This document shows, in pieces, positions 33,895-42,472 of a stretch of DNA of 64,000 bases. The DNA is from Nocardia brasiliensis NBRC 14402 (lineage in GTDB: Bacteria; Actinomycetota; Actinomycetes; Mycobacteriales; Mycobacteriaceae). The notes beneath the pieces are model-generated. The model had not been told where the DNA came from and ran no database searches. It saw only the letters and a program-made list of their open reading frames with translations. The DNA lies in NCBI RefSeq assembly GCF_000308475.2, contig NZ_BAFT02000026.1, positions 44,939 to 108,938 of the forward strand, read 5' to 3'. The translations under genes were made by a program, and so were the position numbers. Position 1 is the first letter of the stretch. Each line of letters begins with the position of its first letter.

Positions 33895-34878
33895 TCATGG
33901 GAGCGATGCCGCACCCGGCTCAGGAAACCGTGCCCAGTAGAGGACTGCATGCTCACACGGCACGGGTTGCTGATGGTTGGGGTCGAGCGCGTTGGACACC
34001 AAAATCGCCGCGCGCCGGGAGCCGGCAAGATGGGCATGATCGACCACATGAGTCGGACAGCCTTCCTGGACAACGACATTGCGGGTATCCGGCGCGGTCG
34101 GCATTTCGCCGACGAACGGATCATCCAGGCGGGTGATGATATTCACGTACTCGATGCCCGGAACATACGGCCCTCCGTTCGCATTTATCGCGGCGATGAA
34201 CTCGGAATCCGGCGCGAGCTGTCCGCAGGCGGCGCAGATCGGCAGTTCTCCATCGGGGATGCCGAGGCCGCGGGCGAACTGCGTGAGCACGTCGTAGCCG
34301 AGTAGACCCGCGCCCTGCCAGACCGGTCCGAGCGCGATGTATTTGTCGATCTTGGCCGCGCCACCGAGATATTTGGCATAGTAGTTCGGCATCAGGGTGC
34401 CTTGAGAGTGTCCGATGATATCGACCTTGCGGGCGCCGGTCGCGGCGAGTACGCGGTCTACGAATGTGGCCAACTGGGCTGCACTGTCCTCCATCCGGAG
34501 CATGCCGCCCAGCGAACTGAGCGGCCACTGGCCGGGTAGCGTCCCATAGGTGAGCGCGAACACGCAGTATCCCTGGTTTTTCAACATCGGAGCGTAAGCG
34601 GACCAATTGGTCTGTCGAGAGCCGCCTGTGCCGTGCACGAGTACTACCGGGTTAGGGTGCGCGGGTGCCGGGGTGCAGTCGAAATCATTGGTGCCCGGTT
34701 GTGATCCGCCCGGGTTCGCGAGCTCGTCGCCGATCCCGGCGAAGAACTGATACCGCTCTGGCAGCGCAGTAGCCGCCGCGGTCGGCGCTGCGGTGGTACC
34801 CATCAGTGCGACCGCCGCCGCGACCCCGAGAGCTCGGCTCATACGGCGCAGCGTGGTGGCTGCGGAGAAGGGTGTCAT
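33895..34878 (-). CDS. Secreted class 2 lipase / alpha-beta hydrolase
   Basis: A 327-residue exported hydrolase: signal peptide about 1-37 (cleavage near TAAA), oxyanion strand PVVLVHGTGGSRQTNWS, nucleophile in IIGHSQGTLMPNYY, and acid/His near DHAHLAGS. The layout fits the Lipase_2 family common in Nocardia and Mycobacterium. Convergent with the membrane protein gene. Confidence 0.85.
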   Translation of the reverse strand: MTPFSAATTLRRMSRALGVAAAVALMGTTAAPTAAATALPERYQFFAGIGDELANPGGSQPGTNDFDCTPAPAHPNPVVLVHGTGGSRQTNWSAYAPMLKNQGYCVFALTYGTLPGQWPLSSLGGMLRMEDSAAQLATFVDRVLAATGARKVDIIGHSQGTLMPNYYAKYLGGAAKIDKYIALGPVWQGAGLLGYDVLTQFARGLGIPDGELPICAACGQLAPDSEFIAAINANGGPYVPGIEYVNIITRLDDPFVGEMPTAPDTRNVVVQEGCPTHVVDHAHLAGSRRAAILVSNALDPNHQQPVPCEHAVLYWARFPEPGAASLP

Positions 34879-35634
34879 CGAGACGACTTCCTTTCGATGT
34901 GGCGTATTCTGCTGGTAGCCAATGTGTTTCGTATTCCGATGCTGCGCGGGGTGATCGCTTGGTGGCGCTGGAATACGGAGGTGAGATTCGTGGTCGCCTA
35001 TGAGTGTTTCGGTAATGGGATAATGCTGCGCCGGTGCAATGTCGGCTGGCTGGGCCGGGCGGGATGTGCGTATATGCTGTCAACCAAGGGTTTCGCTCGA
35101 ATCTTGCACCGGAAACCGACTGTAGTATTGTTTCGATTATGAATCAAGTGATGCCAATCATGGAACACGCCATCCACGCTCTTTCTGGCGTGGCGAGTTA
35201 TGGAATCGACCCGGTTGCGGACACGATGAGTCCAGGCTTGGACGTCCCGCGAACCTCTGCGGGGTATCTGTACTGAGCAGTTCGATCGAGATGCGACCTG
35301 GATCGTCACAGACACGACGAGCGAGTGTGAACGGTGCCGATCGAGGCGTATGTGCGGCAACCCGCGAGTCGTCGCCGTTACCGTGTCGCCCACCTACCGG
35401 GCCGGGACGGGCATGGGTGTACGGGCGATGCCCTGGGATGTTCTGTCACATATGGCTGTTCGAAACAGGCGTGACGGAGGTCCCGGGCAGTGGCGGCGCT
35501 GCCGCGCGGCACGAGGCGTCGAATCGCGCGGGCGGCGCACACAATCGGCCGGGCCGCCGCAGCCTCGAACTCAGGCCGGCGTTCTGTCGTGACAGGGCAA
35601 GGTCTGCGGCCTCCCGCCGACCCTCGTGGCCGGG
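34879..35634. other. 756-bp gap without a confident gene
   Basis: The gap holds one good 18-bp element (35129) and two weak TGTTTCG starts of it (34925, 35005). An open frame of 45 codons starts at 35139 inside the element but lacks a ribosome site. Nothing else is recognisable. Confidence 0.4.
35129..35146. promoter_or_regulatory. 18-bp element, copy 8
   Basis: TGTTTCGATTATGAATCA matches 15 of 18 bases of the copy at 37296; it is 251 bp upstream of the lipase at 34878. Confidence 0.5.
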
Positions 35635-35988
35635 TTATCGGTGGGGATCCCAGTCCATCCACGCTTCGACGATCGCACCGTCGTGGATACGGAAAATGTC
35701 GATGTGACGTTCGGGATGGTTTTCGGGGTCAGGAGCTCCGGTGGCGGTCAATGCCGCGAGGAGGCTCCCGCTGACCACAGAGTCGATCTCGTAATACTGT
35801 CCGGCGGTTTTGGCATGTTTGCGGCGAATCATCGCGAGTACTTCCTGTCGGCCGCGGTATTTGCCTGCGAGCAGGTTGTCGTCGAGTTCGTAGCCGATGA
35901 CATCCGCGGCAAGGGTGTCGGCGAAGGGGGAGAGATCGTTGGTCACGAGTGCGGTGCGGTAAGTGGCAAACACTGTCTGCGGTGACAT
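35635..35988 (-). CDS. SnoaL/NTF2-like protein
   Basis: A 117-residue protein with the cone-fold pattern: FATYRTALVTNDLSPFADTL, YELDDNLLAGKYRGRQEV, HIDIFRIHDGAIVEAWMDWD. Small SnoaL-like proteins are isomerases, hydrolases or ligand binders; no specific active-site set is clear. ATG 35988 has AAGGAG 6 nt upstream. Confidence 0.78.
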   Translation of the reverse strand: MSPQTVFATYRTALVTNDLSPFADTLAADVIGYELDDNLLAGKYRGRQEVLAMIRRKHAKTAGQYYEIDSVVSGSLLAALTATGAPDPENHPERHIDIFRIHDGAIVEAWMDWDPHR

Positions 35989-36109
35989 CGTGTGCTCCTT
36001 GGCATCGAGGGGAGACGATCGTTGAAGAAGCCGACGCTCGGCGTCGGGGCAGTGCGCCGAGATTTCTGGAGGCAACGTACGGAGCCGCGTCGATGACCGC
36101 GGCTCGCCG

Positions 36110-36892
36110 CTATTCGTTTCGTACGTGATCGAATTGCTCGTTGATGCAGTGATTGCTTCGACGGATCGGATAACCCGTCGGTCCTGTCAGGTGGGCGGTC
36201 ATGACGTAACCGATGAGGCCGGACACCGAGTACAGCAGGATCATCGCAGCCGAAAGGGGAGCGTCCAATCGGTCCCGCAAAGTGAGGAACACACCCCCGA
36301 CGCCATGGGTAGCGATTCGCAGCAGATTGTCGACCATGCCGATGAGCGCTGCCGTGGCGAGCGGCATCAGTGCGAGGCGGATTCTACGATCGGCGCGGAC
36401 CACGAGGATTGAGACGAGTACAGCGCAGTTGGCTGTCAGGAGGGTAGTGGCGGCGACATAGGTGTAGATCAACGCGGGCCCGCCGAGATCGCCGACATAT
36501 TTGGTCGGGGTGCGCGGCGCGTTCGAGATAGCCCACAGGATGGTCATGGCCAGGGCTGTCGCGATGATGCCGTATAGGAGCCAGGGCCGCACCCGGCTCA
36601 GACCCCACGCTTGCAGGACCACACTGCCGATGTATCCGGCTGCGGCCGCGAGCAGAAGATCGCCGAGCAAGTCGGTGAAGTTCGCCAGATGGATATCGGC
36701 GGTATGGGTCGTCTGCAGACACTCGGCGGCCAGCAGGGCCGGATGCCGCAAGGCAGCACCGATCAGAAGTAGCGTCAATGCGACGGTGAAGGGCCGCGAT
36801 TGCGGAAGCGACCGCCAGCGGGTCGACCGCAGCGCGATCGTTGCCACTGCGATGAGGCAGCAGCCCAAATAGATTGTGAGACCCGCACTCAC
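36110..36892 (-). CDS. Seven-helix membrane protein, copy B
   Basis: A 260-residue paralogue of 33098-33853: RWRSLPQSRPFTVALTLLLI and TADIHLANFTDLLGDLLLAA are nearly identical in both, and LLYSVSGLIGYVMTA ends the last helix. Unlike copy A it has no adjacent helix-turn-helix gene. GTG 36892 has AAAGG upstream. An 18-bp element lies 186 bp before the start. Confidence 0.65.
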   Translation of the reverse strand: MSAGLTIYLGCCLIAVATIALRSTRWRSLPQSRPFTVALTLLLIGAALRHPALLAAECLQTTHTADIHLANFTDLLGDLLLAAAAGYIGSVVLQAWGLSRVRPWLLYGIIATALAMTILWAISNAPRTPTKYVGDLGGPALIYTYVAATTLLTANCAVLVSILVVRADRRIRLALMPLATAALIGMVDNLLRIATHGVGGVFLTLRDRLDAPLSAAMILLYSVSGLIGYVMTAHLTGPTGYPIRRSNHCINEQFDHVRNE

Positions 36893-37077
36893 GTTGCCAG
36901 CCCTTTCGTCACAGCGGCGGCGTCCCAGCGCTCGATGCCCGCATCCGGTGATGGACAAATCCTCGACTGGTCCGCATGCCTCTCGGCTCGGATGTCGATC
37001 GTTATGGTCAGACGACCAGCACGTCGAGGGTGGTGAGGGTCATCTGTCCGATCCAGCCGCAACAGTATGCCGAAGCT

Positions 37078-37095
37078 CATCCCGATAATGCAACA
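37078..37095. promoter_or_regulatory. 18-bp element, copy 9
   Basis: CATCCCGATAATGCAACA shares CCGATAATGCAACA exactly with the whiB copy at 39641. It is upstream of membrane protein copy B. The 558-bp gap around it has no gene. Confidence 0.6.
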
Positions 37096-37295
37096 TGATG
37101 TGTCGAACGCAGCATCATTCGAGCGTGGGGAATCTCGGCCTTCGTGGCGGGTGGATGTCCATCATGGTGTCGTTTCGGGTATGCGACGAGATCGCGGAGC
37201 GCGGCGAGTTAGGCAAATGTGCTGCTAGAAGCGATGTGTGAGGTGTCCTTTGTTGGGTTGAGTGTCCATGGTCACCCGCTGCCGTCTTGACCTTG

Positions 37296-37313
37296 TGTTT
37301 CGAATATGGAACA
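37296..37313. promoter_or_regulatory. 18-bp element, copy 10 (mycolyltransferase promoter), best dyad
   Basis: TGTTTCGAATATGGAACA fits TGTTNC-N6-GNAACA on both sides and lies 138 bp upstream of the mycolyltransferase start. Confidence 0.65.
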
Positions 37314-37450
37314 GTCTGTTGTAGATCAGGCGCAATTATCTCGCCTGCTGCGGGTCGATTTCGGCGCGGTTGCACCTCGTCGAGCCTGCTGCCGGTCCCG
37401 ATGACACGGCAGCGGCGATCTGCCTGGAATGCAAGGAATGTGAAGACGCA

Positions 37451-38533
37451 GTGAGATACGAAATTCCCCGCGGGGCGAGCTCGGGGCAGGGTGTACGCAA
37501 GGTGTTGGTCTCGGGCACGGCGGCCGTGCTTGTGTCGTTGACCGGCGGTGGGCTTGCTCTCGCCGCGGAGGCCCCGATCGCAGGCGGCGGTGGAGTCGGT
37601 GTCTCCCAATTGCAGTCTGCCAACGGCTCGCGAATCGTAGACGTGGCTTCGGATAATGGCCGGAACTTCCGGGTGACCGTGTACTCCGCGGCGATGAATC
37701 GAAACATTCCTGTCGAGGTGCAGCACTCCCCGGCCCCTGGCAAAGCTCCTACGCTCTACCTGCTGAATGGCGGTGGCGGAGGAGAAGATGCTGCGACTTG
37801 GCAGCGGCAGACCGATGTGCTGGATTTTCTTGCGAGGCGTCACGTGAACGTCGTCCAGCCGGTCGGTGGAAAATTTTCCTACTACACGGACTGGGACCGG
37901 CCTGACCCGGTACTCGGTGTCAACAAATGGCGCACTTTTCTGACTGAAGAGCTGCCGCCGCTTGTCGATGATCAGTTCCGCGGCAGCGGGGTCAACGCGA
38001 TCGCGGGTCTGTCGATGGCGGCAACCTCGGTGCTCCAGCTGGCCACCGCTCGGCCCGATCTCTATAAGTCGGTCGCGGCGTACAGCGGGGCGCCCGGGAT
38101 CAGCGATCCAGTCGGGCGTTCGCTGGTCGAGACGGTAGTCAGTGCGGGCGGAGGTGACGTGACCAACATGTACGGCCCCCCCGGCAGCCCGGGGTGGGCG
38201 GCCAATGATCCGTGTGTGCAGGCGGAGAAATTGCGTGGAAAGCACATATTCATATCTGCGGGAACCGGCATGCCGGGAATTCACGACCAGCTCGGCGATC
38301 CCCATTTGATCGCTCCCGGACCGATAGCCCTCAGTAATCAGATCATTGTGGGCGGACTGATCGAGACGGAAGTCCATAAAAGCACCATCAAGTTCCGCAA
38401 CCGTCTCGAGAGCCTCGGTATATCGGCGACCTATGACGTGGATAGGAGCGGTTCACACTCCTGGGGTTACTGGCAGGACATGTTCAAGGAGTCCTGGCCG
38501 GTACTCGCCGCAGGTCTCGGTGTGCCCAGGTGA
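37451..38533 (+). CDS. Antigen-85-like mycolyltransferase, copy 1
   Basis: A 360-residue exported esterase: signal sequence in the first 40 residues, substrate loop VQPVGGKFSYYTDWDRPDP, Ser nucleophile in AGLSMAATSVLQ, and the catalytic His in GSHSWGYWQDMF. These enzymes transfer mycolic acids to arabinogalactan, trehalose or Ser residues of small proteins. GTG 37451 is preferred over TTG 37370, which would put about 27 non-signal residues first. Partner copy at 41349. Tiny peptide genes follow directly. Confidence 0.87.
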   Translation: MRYEIPRGASSGQGVRKVLVSGTAAVLVSLTGGGLALAAEAPIAGGGGVGVSQLQSANGSRIVDVASDNGRNFRVTVYSAAMNRNIPVEVQHSPAPGKAPTLYLLNGGGGGEDAATWQRQTDVLDFLARRHVNVVQPVGGKFSYYTDWDRPDPVLGVNKWRTFLTEELPPLVDDQFRGSGVNAIAGLSMAATSVLQLATARPDLYKSVAAYSGAPGISDPVGRSLVETVVSAGGGDVTNMYGPPGSPGWAANDPCVQAEKLRGKHIFISAGTGMPGIHDQLGDPHLIAPGPIALSNQIIVGGLIETEVHKSTIKFRNRLESLGISATYDVDRSGSHSWGYWQDMFKESWPVLAAGLGVPR

Positions 38534-38623
38534 TTCGTCGGCGGGCTGAAGGGGATATTCCGGCAGCGTCGGAGTGCTCGACGTCCAATGTATTCGTCAT
38601 TTAATTTTAGATAGTCGCAACTA

Positions 38624-38641
38624 TGTTGCCAATTTGAATGC
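38624..38641. promoter_or_regulatory. 18-bp element, copy 11 (tiny peptide 1)
   Basis: TGTTGCCAATTTGAATGC lies 56 bp before the start at 38697. It overlaps a GCAAC-TAT-GTTGC dyad (38617-38629). A similar arrangement precedes the second peptide gene (38906-38934). Confidence 0.5.
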
Positions 38642-38696
38642 GCTCGATTCGAACCTGTAGGACATCGTCGAATCGAGCTCGAATGGAGGAGAAAAA

Positions 38697-38825
38697 ATGA
38701 TAGGTAGCCTCGCAGCACTGGCCTCTCTGCCGCTGGTCGGTAGCGCATTGGGATCCGTAGGGGCAGGCATGCTGGCCAGTTTGGTCCCGCTCGGTTCGGC
38801 GCTCGCGCTGGGCACGCTCTTCTGA
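38697..38825 (+). CDS. Tiny hydrophobic peptide (42 aa), copy 1
   Basis: ATG follows GGAGGAGAAAAA. The peptide starts MIGSLAALASLPLVG and is rich in Leu, Ala, Gly and Ser with no charged residue after the start. Leader and peptide start (GAGCTCGAATG, Shine-Dalgarno, ATG, GSL) recur at 38987, a duplication that argues for a real gene. It lies between two mycolyltransferase genes. In Corynebacterium, PorA and PorH are peptides of similar size that mycolyltransferase modifies; whether these are functional analogues is inference only. Confidence 0.62.
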   Translation: MIGSLAALASLPLVGSALGSVGAGMLASLVPLGSALALGTLF

Positions 38826-38986
38826 GCAATCTTCACGAGTAGGTTCCCGCACGATTGGAATCGGGCCGTACTTTCGGCACTCTGCCGGTGTTTCCCGTGA
38901 TAATCGCAACTTCTGTTGCATTTCGAATAGAACGCTCATTTCCGGCACTGCTGTGGTGGCATTGAGCTCGAATGAAGGAGATTCTG

Positions 38987-39082
38987 ATGGGTAGTCTGGG
39001 ATCCATGATCGGGCTTCCGTTGTTGGGTAGCGTGGGCTCTGCGGCGCTCGCTGCGATTCCGCTGAGCGCTATGCCGTCCTGA
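38987..39082 (+). CDS. Tiny hydrophobic peptide (31 aa), copy 2
   Basis: ATG follows AAGGAG. The peptide starts MGSLGSMIGLPLLGSVGS, matching copy 1 in GSL, LPL.GS and the Ala/Ser-rich end, but shorter. The upstream GATAATCGCAACTTCTGTTG block and GAGCTCGAATG leader repeat those of copy 1. A strong hairpin (39112-39149) follows the stop, as expected for the end of a transcript. Confidence 0.6.
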   Translation: MGSLGSMIGLPLLGSVGSAALAAIPLSAMPS

Positions 39083-39111
39083 GGGTAGTTCGGCTGCTGT
39101 ACTGAAGGACG

Positions 39112-39149
39112 CGTTGTCCCATCCGGCCGGGCTGCCGGGTGGGACAACG
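39112..39149 (+). terminator. Terminator after tiny peptide genes
   Basis: Arms 39112-39127 and 39134-39149 (CGTTGTCCCATCCGGC against GCCGGGTGGGACAACG) pair over 16 bp with one G-T pair and a 6-nt loop, followed by TCGTTTGG. Confidence 0.65.
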
Positions 39150-39200
39150 TCGTTTGGCCTGTTGCGATATCTATGTGCCGAGGAGCTGCCTGAGGATCGA

Positions 39201-39482
39201 TCAGCCGGATTTGCGGACGCCGCGTGGCACGTAGCCTGCGGCGATTGCTTCTAATTGGCTTTGCCGCGAGCGATCCACTCGATCCGAAAGGTATCCCAGG
39301 TCGACGGATGCGACAATGCCGTGCGTGATGCCGAGGCGAAGCGCATCAGCCGCACAGATCCGAAGCGCAGGGCATTTTCGGCATATTGCTTGGGCAACTT
39401 CTACGCGCTCGTCCCGATTTCCTCTTCCGTCTGGGAAGAAGATCTCCGGATCTTCACCTTCGCAGAGGCGTTGTGTGAACAT
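39201..39482 (-). CDS. Atypical WhiB-family protein lacking the G-W-G-G turn
   Basis: A 93-residue protein: MFTQRLCEGEDPEIFFPDGR then CRKCPALRIC gives the four Cys. GITHGIVASVDLGYLSD replaces the usual GVWGG turn, as in 16349-16669; the Cys-cluster part of the two proteins is about 60 percent alike. ATG 39482 has AAGGA 7 nt upstream; the frame is open to 39545. It is monocistronic. The 25-of-28 promoter block it shares with doxX-whiB implies joint control. Confidence 0.8.
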   Translation of the reverse strand: MFTQRLCEGEDPEIFFPDGRGNRDERVEVAQAICRKCPALRICAADALRLGITHGIVASVDLGYLSDRVDRSRQSQLEAIAAGYVPRGVRKSG

Positions 39483-39630
39483 TGCGTGGTCCTTCTGTCT
39501 GAAGGGGAAAGGCGGCCTTGCGTCAGGTCGAATACCGTCTGACAAAAAAGTAGCTGTCGGAGTCGATCTCGGCGGCCTGTCTCGGACGCACGGTGCCTAC
39601 GGGATCGCGGTCCTCGGAGTGAGTCAAGGA

Positions 39631-39658
39631 TAGTTCATAGTGAACCGATAATGCAACA
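39631..39658. promoter_or_regulatory. 18-bp element, copy 12, extended form (whiB promoter)
   Basis: TGAACCGATAATGCAACA (39641-39658) is preceded by TAGTTCATAG. It differs from 17312-17339 at three of 28 bases. A GCAACA-TCG-TGTTGC dyad lies 80 bp further on (39739-39753). The gap 39483-40150 otherwise holds only AT-richer sequence and no clear gene. Confidence 0.65.
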
Positions 39659-40150
39659 GCATATGTCCACTGGCTCCTGGCAGGGCTATCGATTCCGGCA
39701 GTTATGCGGTGGAGTCGGGGTAAGTGCGATGTACATGTGCAACATCGTGTTGCTGTATCGTAGAACCTTTGAGGGGGTGGGGGAGGCGACTCTCGCCGTA
39801 TGTCGGTGCGGGTACTCGCCCGCCTACTTGATTAGTCGCATTCGTGCGCCGGAGGGGTGCCCCGCGACCTCGAGACATCGGATGGTAGTCCTATTGTATT
39901 TCGTGGATGCAAAGCTTGTGATTTTCCTCACGACATTTAGCAGATGCGCGACTTTCAGCGCTTCCCAAATGGCCGGACTTGTTGTCAGGTAGAAGGTTTC
40001 AACCCTGAAATGTCGTCCGACATATCTCGCTGCCCAGGCTGTGTGATACAGACTTCTGCTGTTTTATCGAAACTCCTCAGGGCCGTCTAAGGTAGATCTG
40101 TTTTCCTTGAGTTGCGCCGCGCTCCGGCGCAGTAGAAGGAAGGAGATTGC

Positions 40151-41011
40151 ATGCAACTCGAGAATAGGAAGACGCGTGGAAAGATCGCCGCGGCAACGCT
40201 GGCAGCGGCCGTTGCCATCGGTCCTGCCATAATGGCGATCCCGGCCACTCCCGCACACGCCGCGCCGACCGCCGGTACGTCAAGTGAATCCTCTCCTGGG
40301 GTGACTACCGCGCCTAAAAAAGATCCGAGTCCGAAGACTGATCGGGATCCCAAGAAGGATCCGACTCCGAAGACTGGACCAACCCGCGAGAAGGAGATCC
40401 CCAAGCCGGACCGGGAGCGGCCGAAGGGTGATGCGCCGAAGTTGGGTGGGATCGATGAACCCAGGAAAGATCGTTTCGGTAAGAATGGTTACGACGCGTT
40501 CGGGCGCGACCGTAACGGTTTCGATCGCAGCGGTTACGATCGCGACGGCTACGACCGATTCGGGCGCGATTGGCGAGGCTTCGATCGTAAAGGCTTCGAT
40601 CGATTCGGGCGCGATGGGCGTGGTTTTGATAGCAGAGGTTACGATCGCGACGGCTTCGATCGATTCGGGCGCGATTGGCGCGGCTTCGATCGTAAAGGCT
40701 TCGATCGATTCGGGCGCGATGGGCGCGGCTTCGATCGTAAAGGCTTCGATCGATTCGGATACGATCGGGGTGGCTTCAACCGCGACGGCTATAACAAATT
40801 CGGCGTCGATCGCTTCGGCCGCACGAAGGCCGAAAATGAGCAGTCGGCCCAGAGTCGGCGCGCTCCGCGCCCGCCGGCGGGCCCTGCCGTCCCGCCAGTT
40901 CAGAAGCCGCTGCCCGCGCACGTGGAGCAACTCTTGAGCCAGCTGCCGGAACCCGTGCAGCAAGTGGTCCGTCCACCGGTGCAGCAGCTGTTCCAGGTGC
41001 TGCCGTTCTGA
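40151..41011 (+). CDS. Secreted protein with G-[FY]-D-R-x pentapeptide repeats
   Basis: A 286-residue protein. A signal peptide ends near AHAAP (residue 39). A Lys/Pro/Asp-rich linker follows (about 50-105), then 23 strict pentads from residue 113 to 224 of the form G-[FYR]-[DN]-[RGKWS]-x, arranged in a 35-residue super-repeat, then a Pro-rich tail with VEQLLSQLPEPVQQ. The repeat carries alternating aromatic, acidic and basic residues and could bind metal, polysaccharide or other chains. ATG has AAGGAG 5 nt upstream. Unlike the known A-D/N-L-x-x pentapeptide fold. No family recognised. Confidence 0.8.
   Translation: MQLENRKTRGKIAAATLAAAVAIGPAIMAIPATPAHAAPTAGTSSESSPGVTTAPKKDPSPKTDRDPKKDPTPKTGPTREKEIPKPDRERPKGDAPKLGGIDEPRKDRFGKNGYDAFGRDRNGFDRSGYDRDGYDRFGRDWRGFDRKGFDRFGRDGRGFDSRGYDRDGFDRFGRDWRGFDRKGFDRFGRDGRGFDRKGFDRFGYDRGGFNRDGYNKFGVDRFGRTKAENEQSAQSRRAPRPPAGPAVPPVQKPLPAHVEQLLSQLPEPVQQVVRPPVQQLFQVLPF
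40487..40822 (+). repeat. Tandem 15-bp coding repeat with 105-bp super-period
   Basis: Codons 113-224 encode pentads; blocks at residues 128-162 and 163-197 are nearly identical at protein level, and stretches such as CTTCGATCGATTCGGGCGCG recur. Recent unequal recombination is likely. Confidence 0.75.
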
Positions 41012-41066
41012 GTGGGTATCTCGGCAGGAGGCTACGTCCGCGGCCTGGACGTCCGCCCGTGCGGCG

Positions 41067-41101
41067 ACTCAGCTCGGCCCCGTTGTCATGTCGAGCTGAG
41101 T
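41067..41101 (+). terminator. Hairpin after repeat protein gene
   Basis: ACTCAGCTCG (41067-41076) and CGAGCTGAGT (41092-41101) pair perfectly, 56 bp after the stop. The remaining gap to 41348 has nothing else recognisable. Confidence 0.5.
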
Positions 41102-41348
41102 TCGCGGTACGGCGAGTTTCGATTTATTGTAGAAAGTCATCCGCGGTTCGTGGATCGCACGTCGAATTCAATGGAGATCGGTCCTCGATAAAAAGATTTG
41201 TTGCCGAGGGGGCCGTCGGGTAGCTTCAGGGGACAATAGGCGGGTCGTTGAACGATGCCGCTCGGTGCAGTGAGCAGTGTCGAAACCCCGGGGCCGGCGT
41301 GGATAAAAGTGGCAGAGCTGGACTTCTGGATGCCGAAAGGGTTGAAAG

Positions 41349-42428
41349 ATGTTGTGCAGCGAACGATCTCGGACGGCCTTGGCATCGCTTGTGATTGCCG
41401 TACTCGCTACCGGCATGGTGCTGAATGGCCCGATTGCAGGTATCGCGAAGGCTCAGGGCGGAGCCGGCGTTTTGCCCGACGCTGACACGCTGTTCGCGGC
41501 GCGGGCCGCGGACGGGTCCAGCATCGTGGACGCCACTGTGCTGCATGATCGCCACATTCGCCTGCGGATCTATTCCGCTGCGATGGACAGTGAAGTGGTC
41601 CTCGATGTGCAGCGGCCCGCCGACACGGCTACCCCTGCGCCAGTACTGTATCTCTTCAATGGATCGGACAGCGGCGATCGTACGAATACCTGGACCGATA
41701 AGACCGATATTCTGGACTTCCTGGCCGATGCGCACGTCAACGTAGTTCAGCCCGTCGGCGGAAATTTCTCTTACTACACGGACTGGCGCGCTCCCGATCC
41801 GGTACTGGGAGTGAACAAATGGAGGACGTTCTTTCTCGACGAAGCGCCGGCGCTACTGAGCGATATCTTCAGTGTGACTGGAAAGAACGCAGCGGCCGGG
41901 ATCTCCATGTCTGGCACTTCGGTTCTGCAGCTGGCGACTGCACGACCGGGCCTCTACAGCGCCGTGGCGTCCTACAGCGCGTGCGCTCAGATCAGTGACC
42001 CGATCGGCTACAACTTCGTCCGGACCGTCGTCGACGGCTACGGGCGAAGCAACACGCTGAATATGTATGGCCCAGAGGGTGACGAGATGTGGGCCGAGAA
42101 CGATCCGCTACTGCATGCTGAACTGCTTCGAGGTACCGGACTGTTCATTTCCTCGGGCAACGGTGCGCCTGGTCAGTACGATTTTCCAGGCGACGATTTT
42201 GTCGGGAGCGACGGCCCGGACGGTCCGCTGCGGCAACTCACTATCGGTACGAGCCTGGAAGCGATCACAGCCTGGTGTACGCGGAATCTGAGCGACCGTC
42301 TCGAACAGCTCGCGATCCCTGCTGTTACCGATCTCGACCCTGATGGCACTCACTCATGGGGCTATTGGCAGGACGCTTTCAAGAAGTCTTGGCCGACGCT
42401 CGCAGCCGGGCTCGGTATTTCGCACTGA
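41349..42428 (+). CDS. Antigen-85-like mycolyltransferase, copy 2
   Basis: A 359-residue exported esterase with signal peptide (LASLVIAVLATGMVL; cleavage near AKAQG). VQPVGGNFSYYTDWRAPDP, the nucleophile in AGISMSGTSVLQ, and GTHSWGYWQDAF mirror copy 1, so the two are recent paralogues. An insertion near 250-275 (GDDFVGSDGPDGP) differs. It should transfer mycolates in the envelope; the acceptor cannot be read from sequence. No clear 18-bp element is upstream. Confidence 0.87.
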   Translation: MLCSERSRTALASLVIAVLATGMVLNGPIAGIAKAQGGAGVLPDADTLFAARAADGSSIVDATVLHDRHIRLRIYSAAMDSEVVLDVQRPADTATPAPVLYLFNGSDSGDRTNTWTDKTDILDFLADAHVNVVQPVGGNFSYYTDWRAPDPVLGVNKWRTFFLDEAPALLSDIFSVTGKNAAAGISMSGTSVLQLATARPGLYSAVASYSACAQISDPIGYNFVRTVVDGYGRSNTLNMYGPEGDEMWAENDPLLHAELLRGTGLFISSGNGAPGQYDFPGDDFVGSDGPDGPLRQLTIGTSLEAITAWCTRNLSDRLEQLAIPAVTDLDPDGTHSWGYWQDAFKKSWPTLAAGLGISH

Positions 42429-42472
42429 CACCCGAAATAAACGGTAAGAGGCCGTCGCCGTGGGGTCGGGGC

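Noticed and set aside
35139..35276. 45-codon frame starting inside an 18-bp element
   Set aside because: No ribosome site, and the start codon lies within the putative operator; too weak to call.
39651..39992. 113-codon frame between whiB and the repeat protein
   Set aside because: It lacks a ribosome site, has AT-richer irregular codon use, and contains promoter-like elements.
40487..40822. CRISPR array
   Set aside because: The repeats are in frame, have a 15-bp period and encode regular pentapeptides; there are no spacers.
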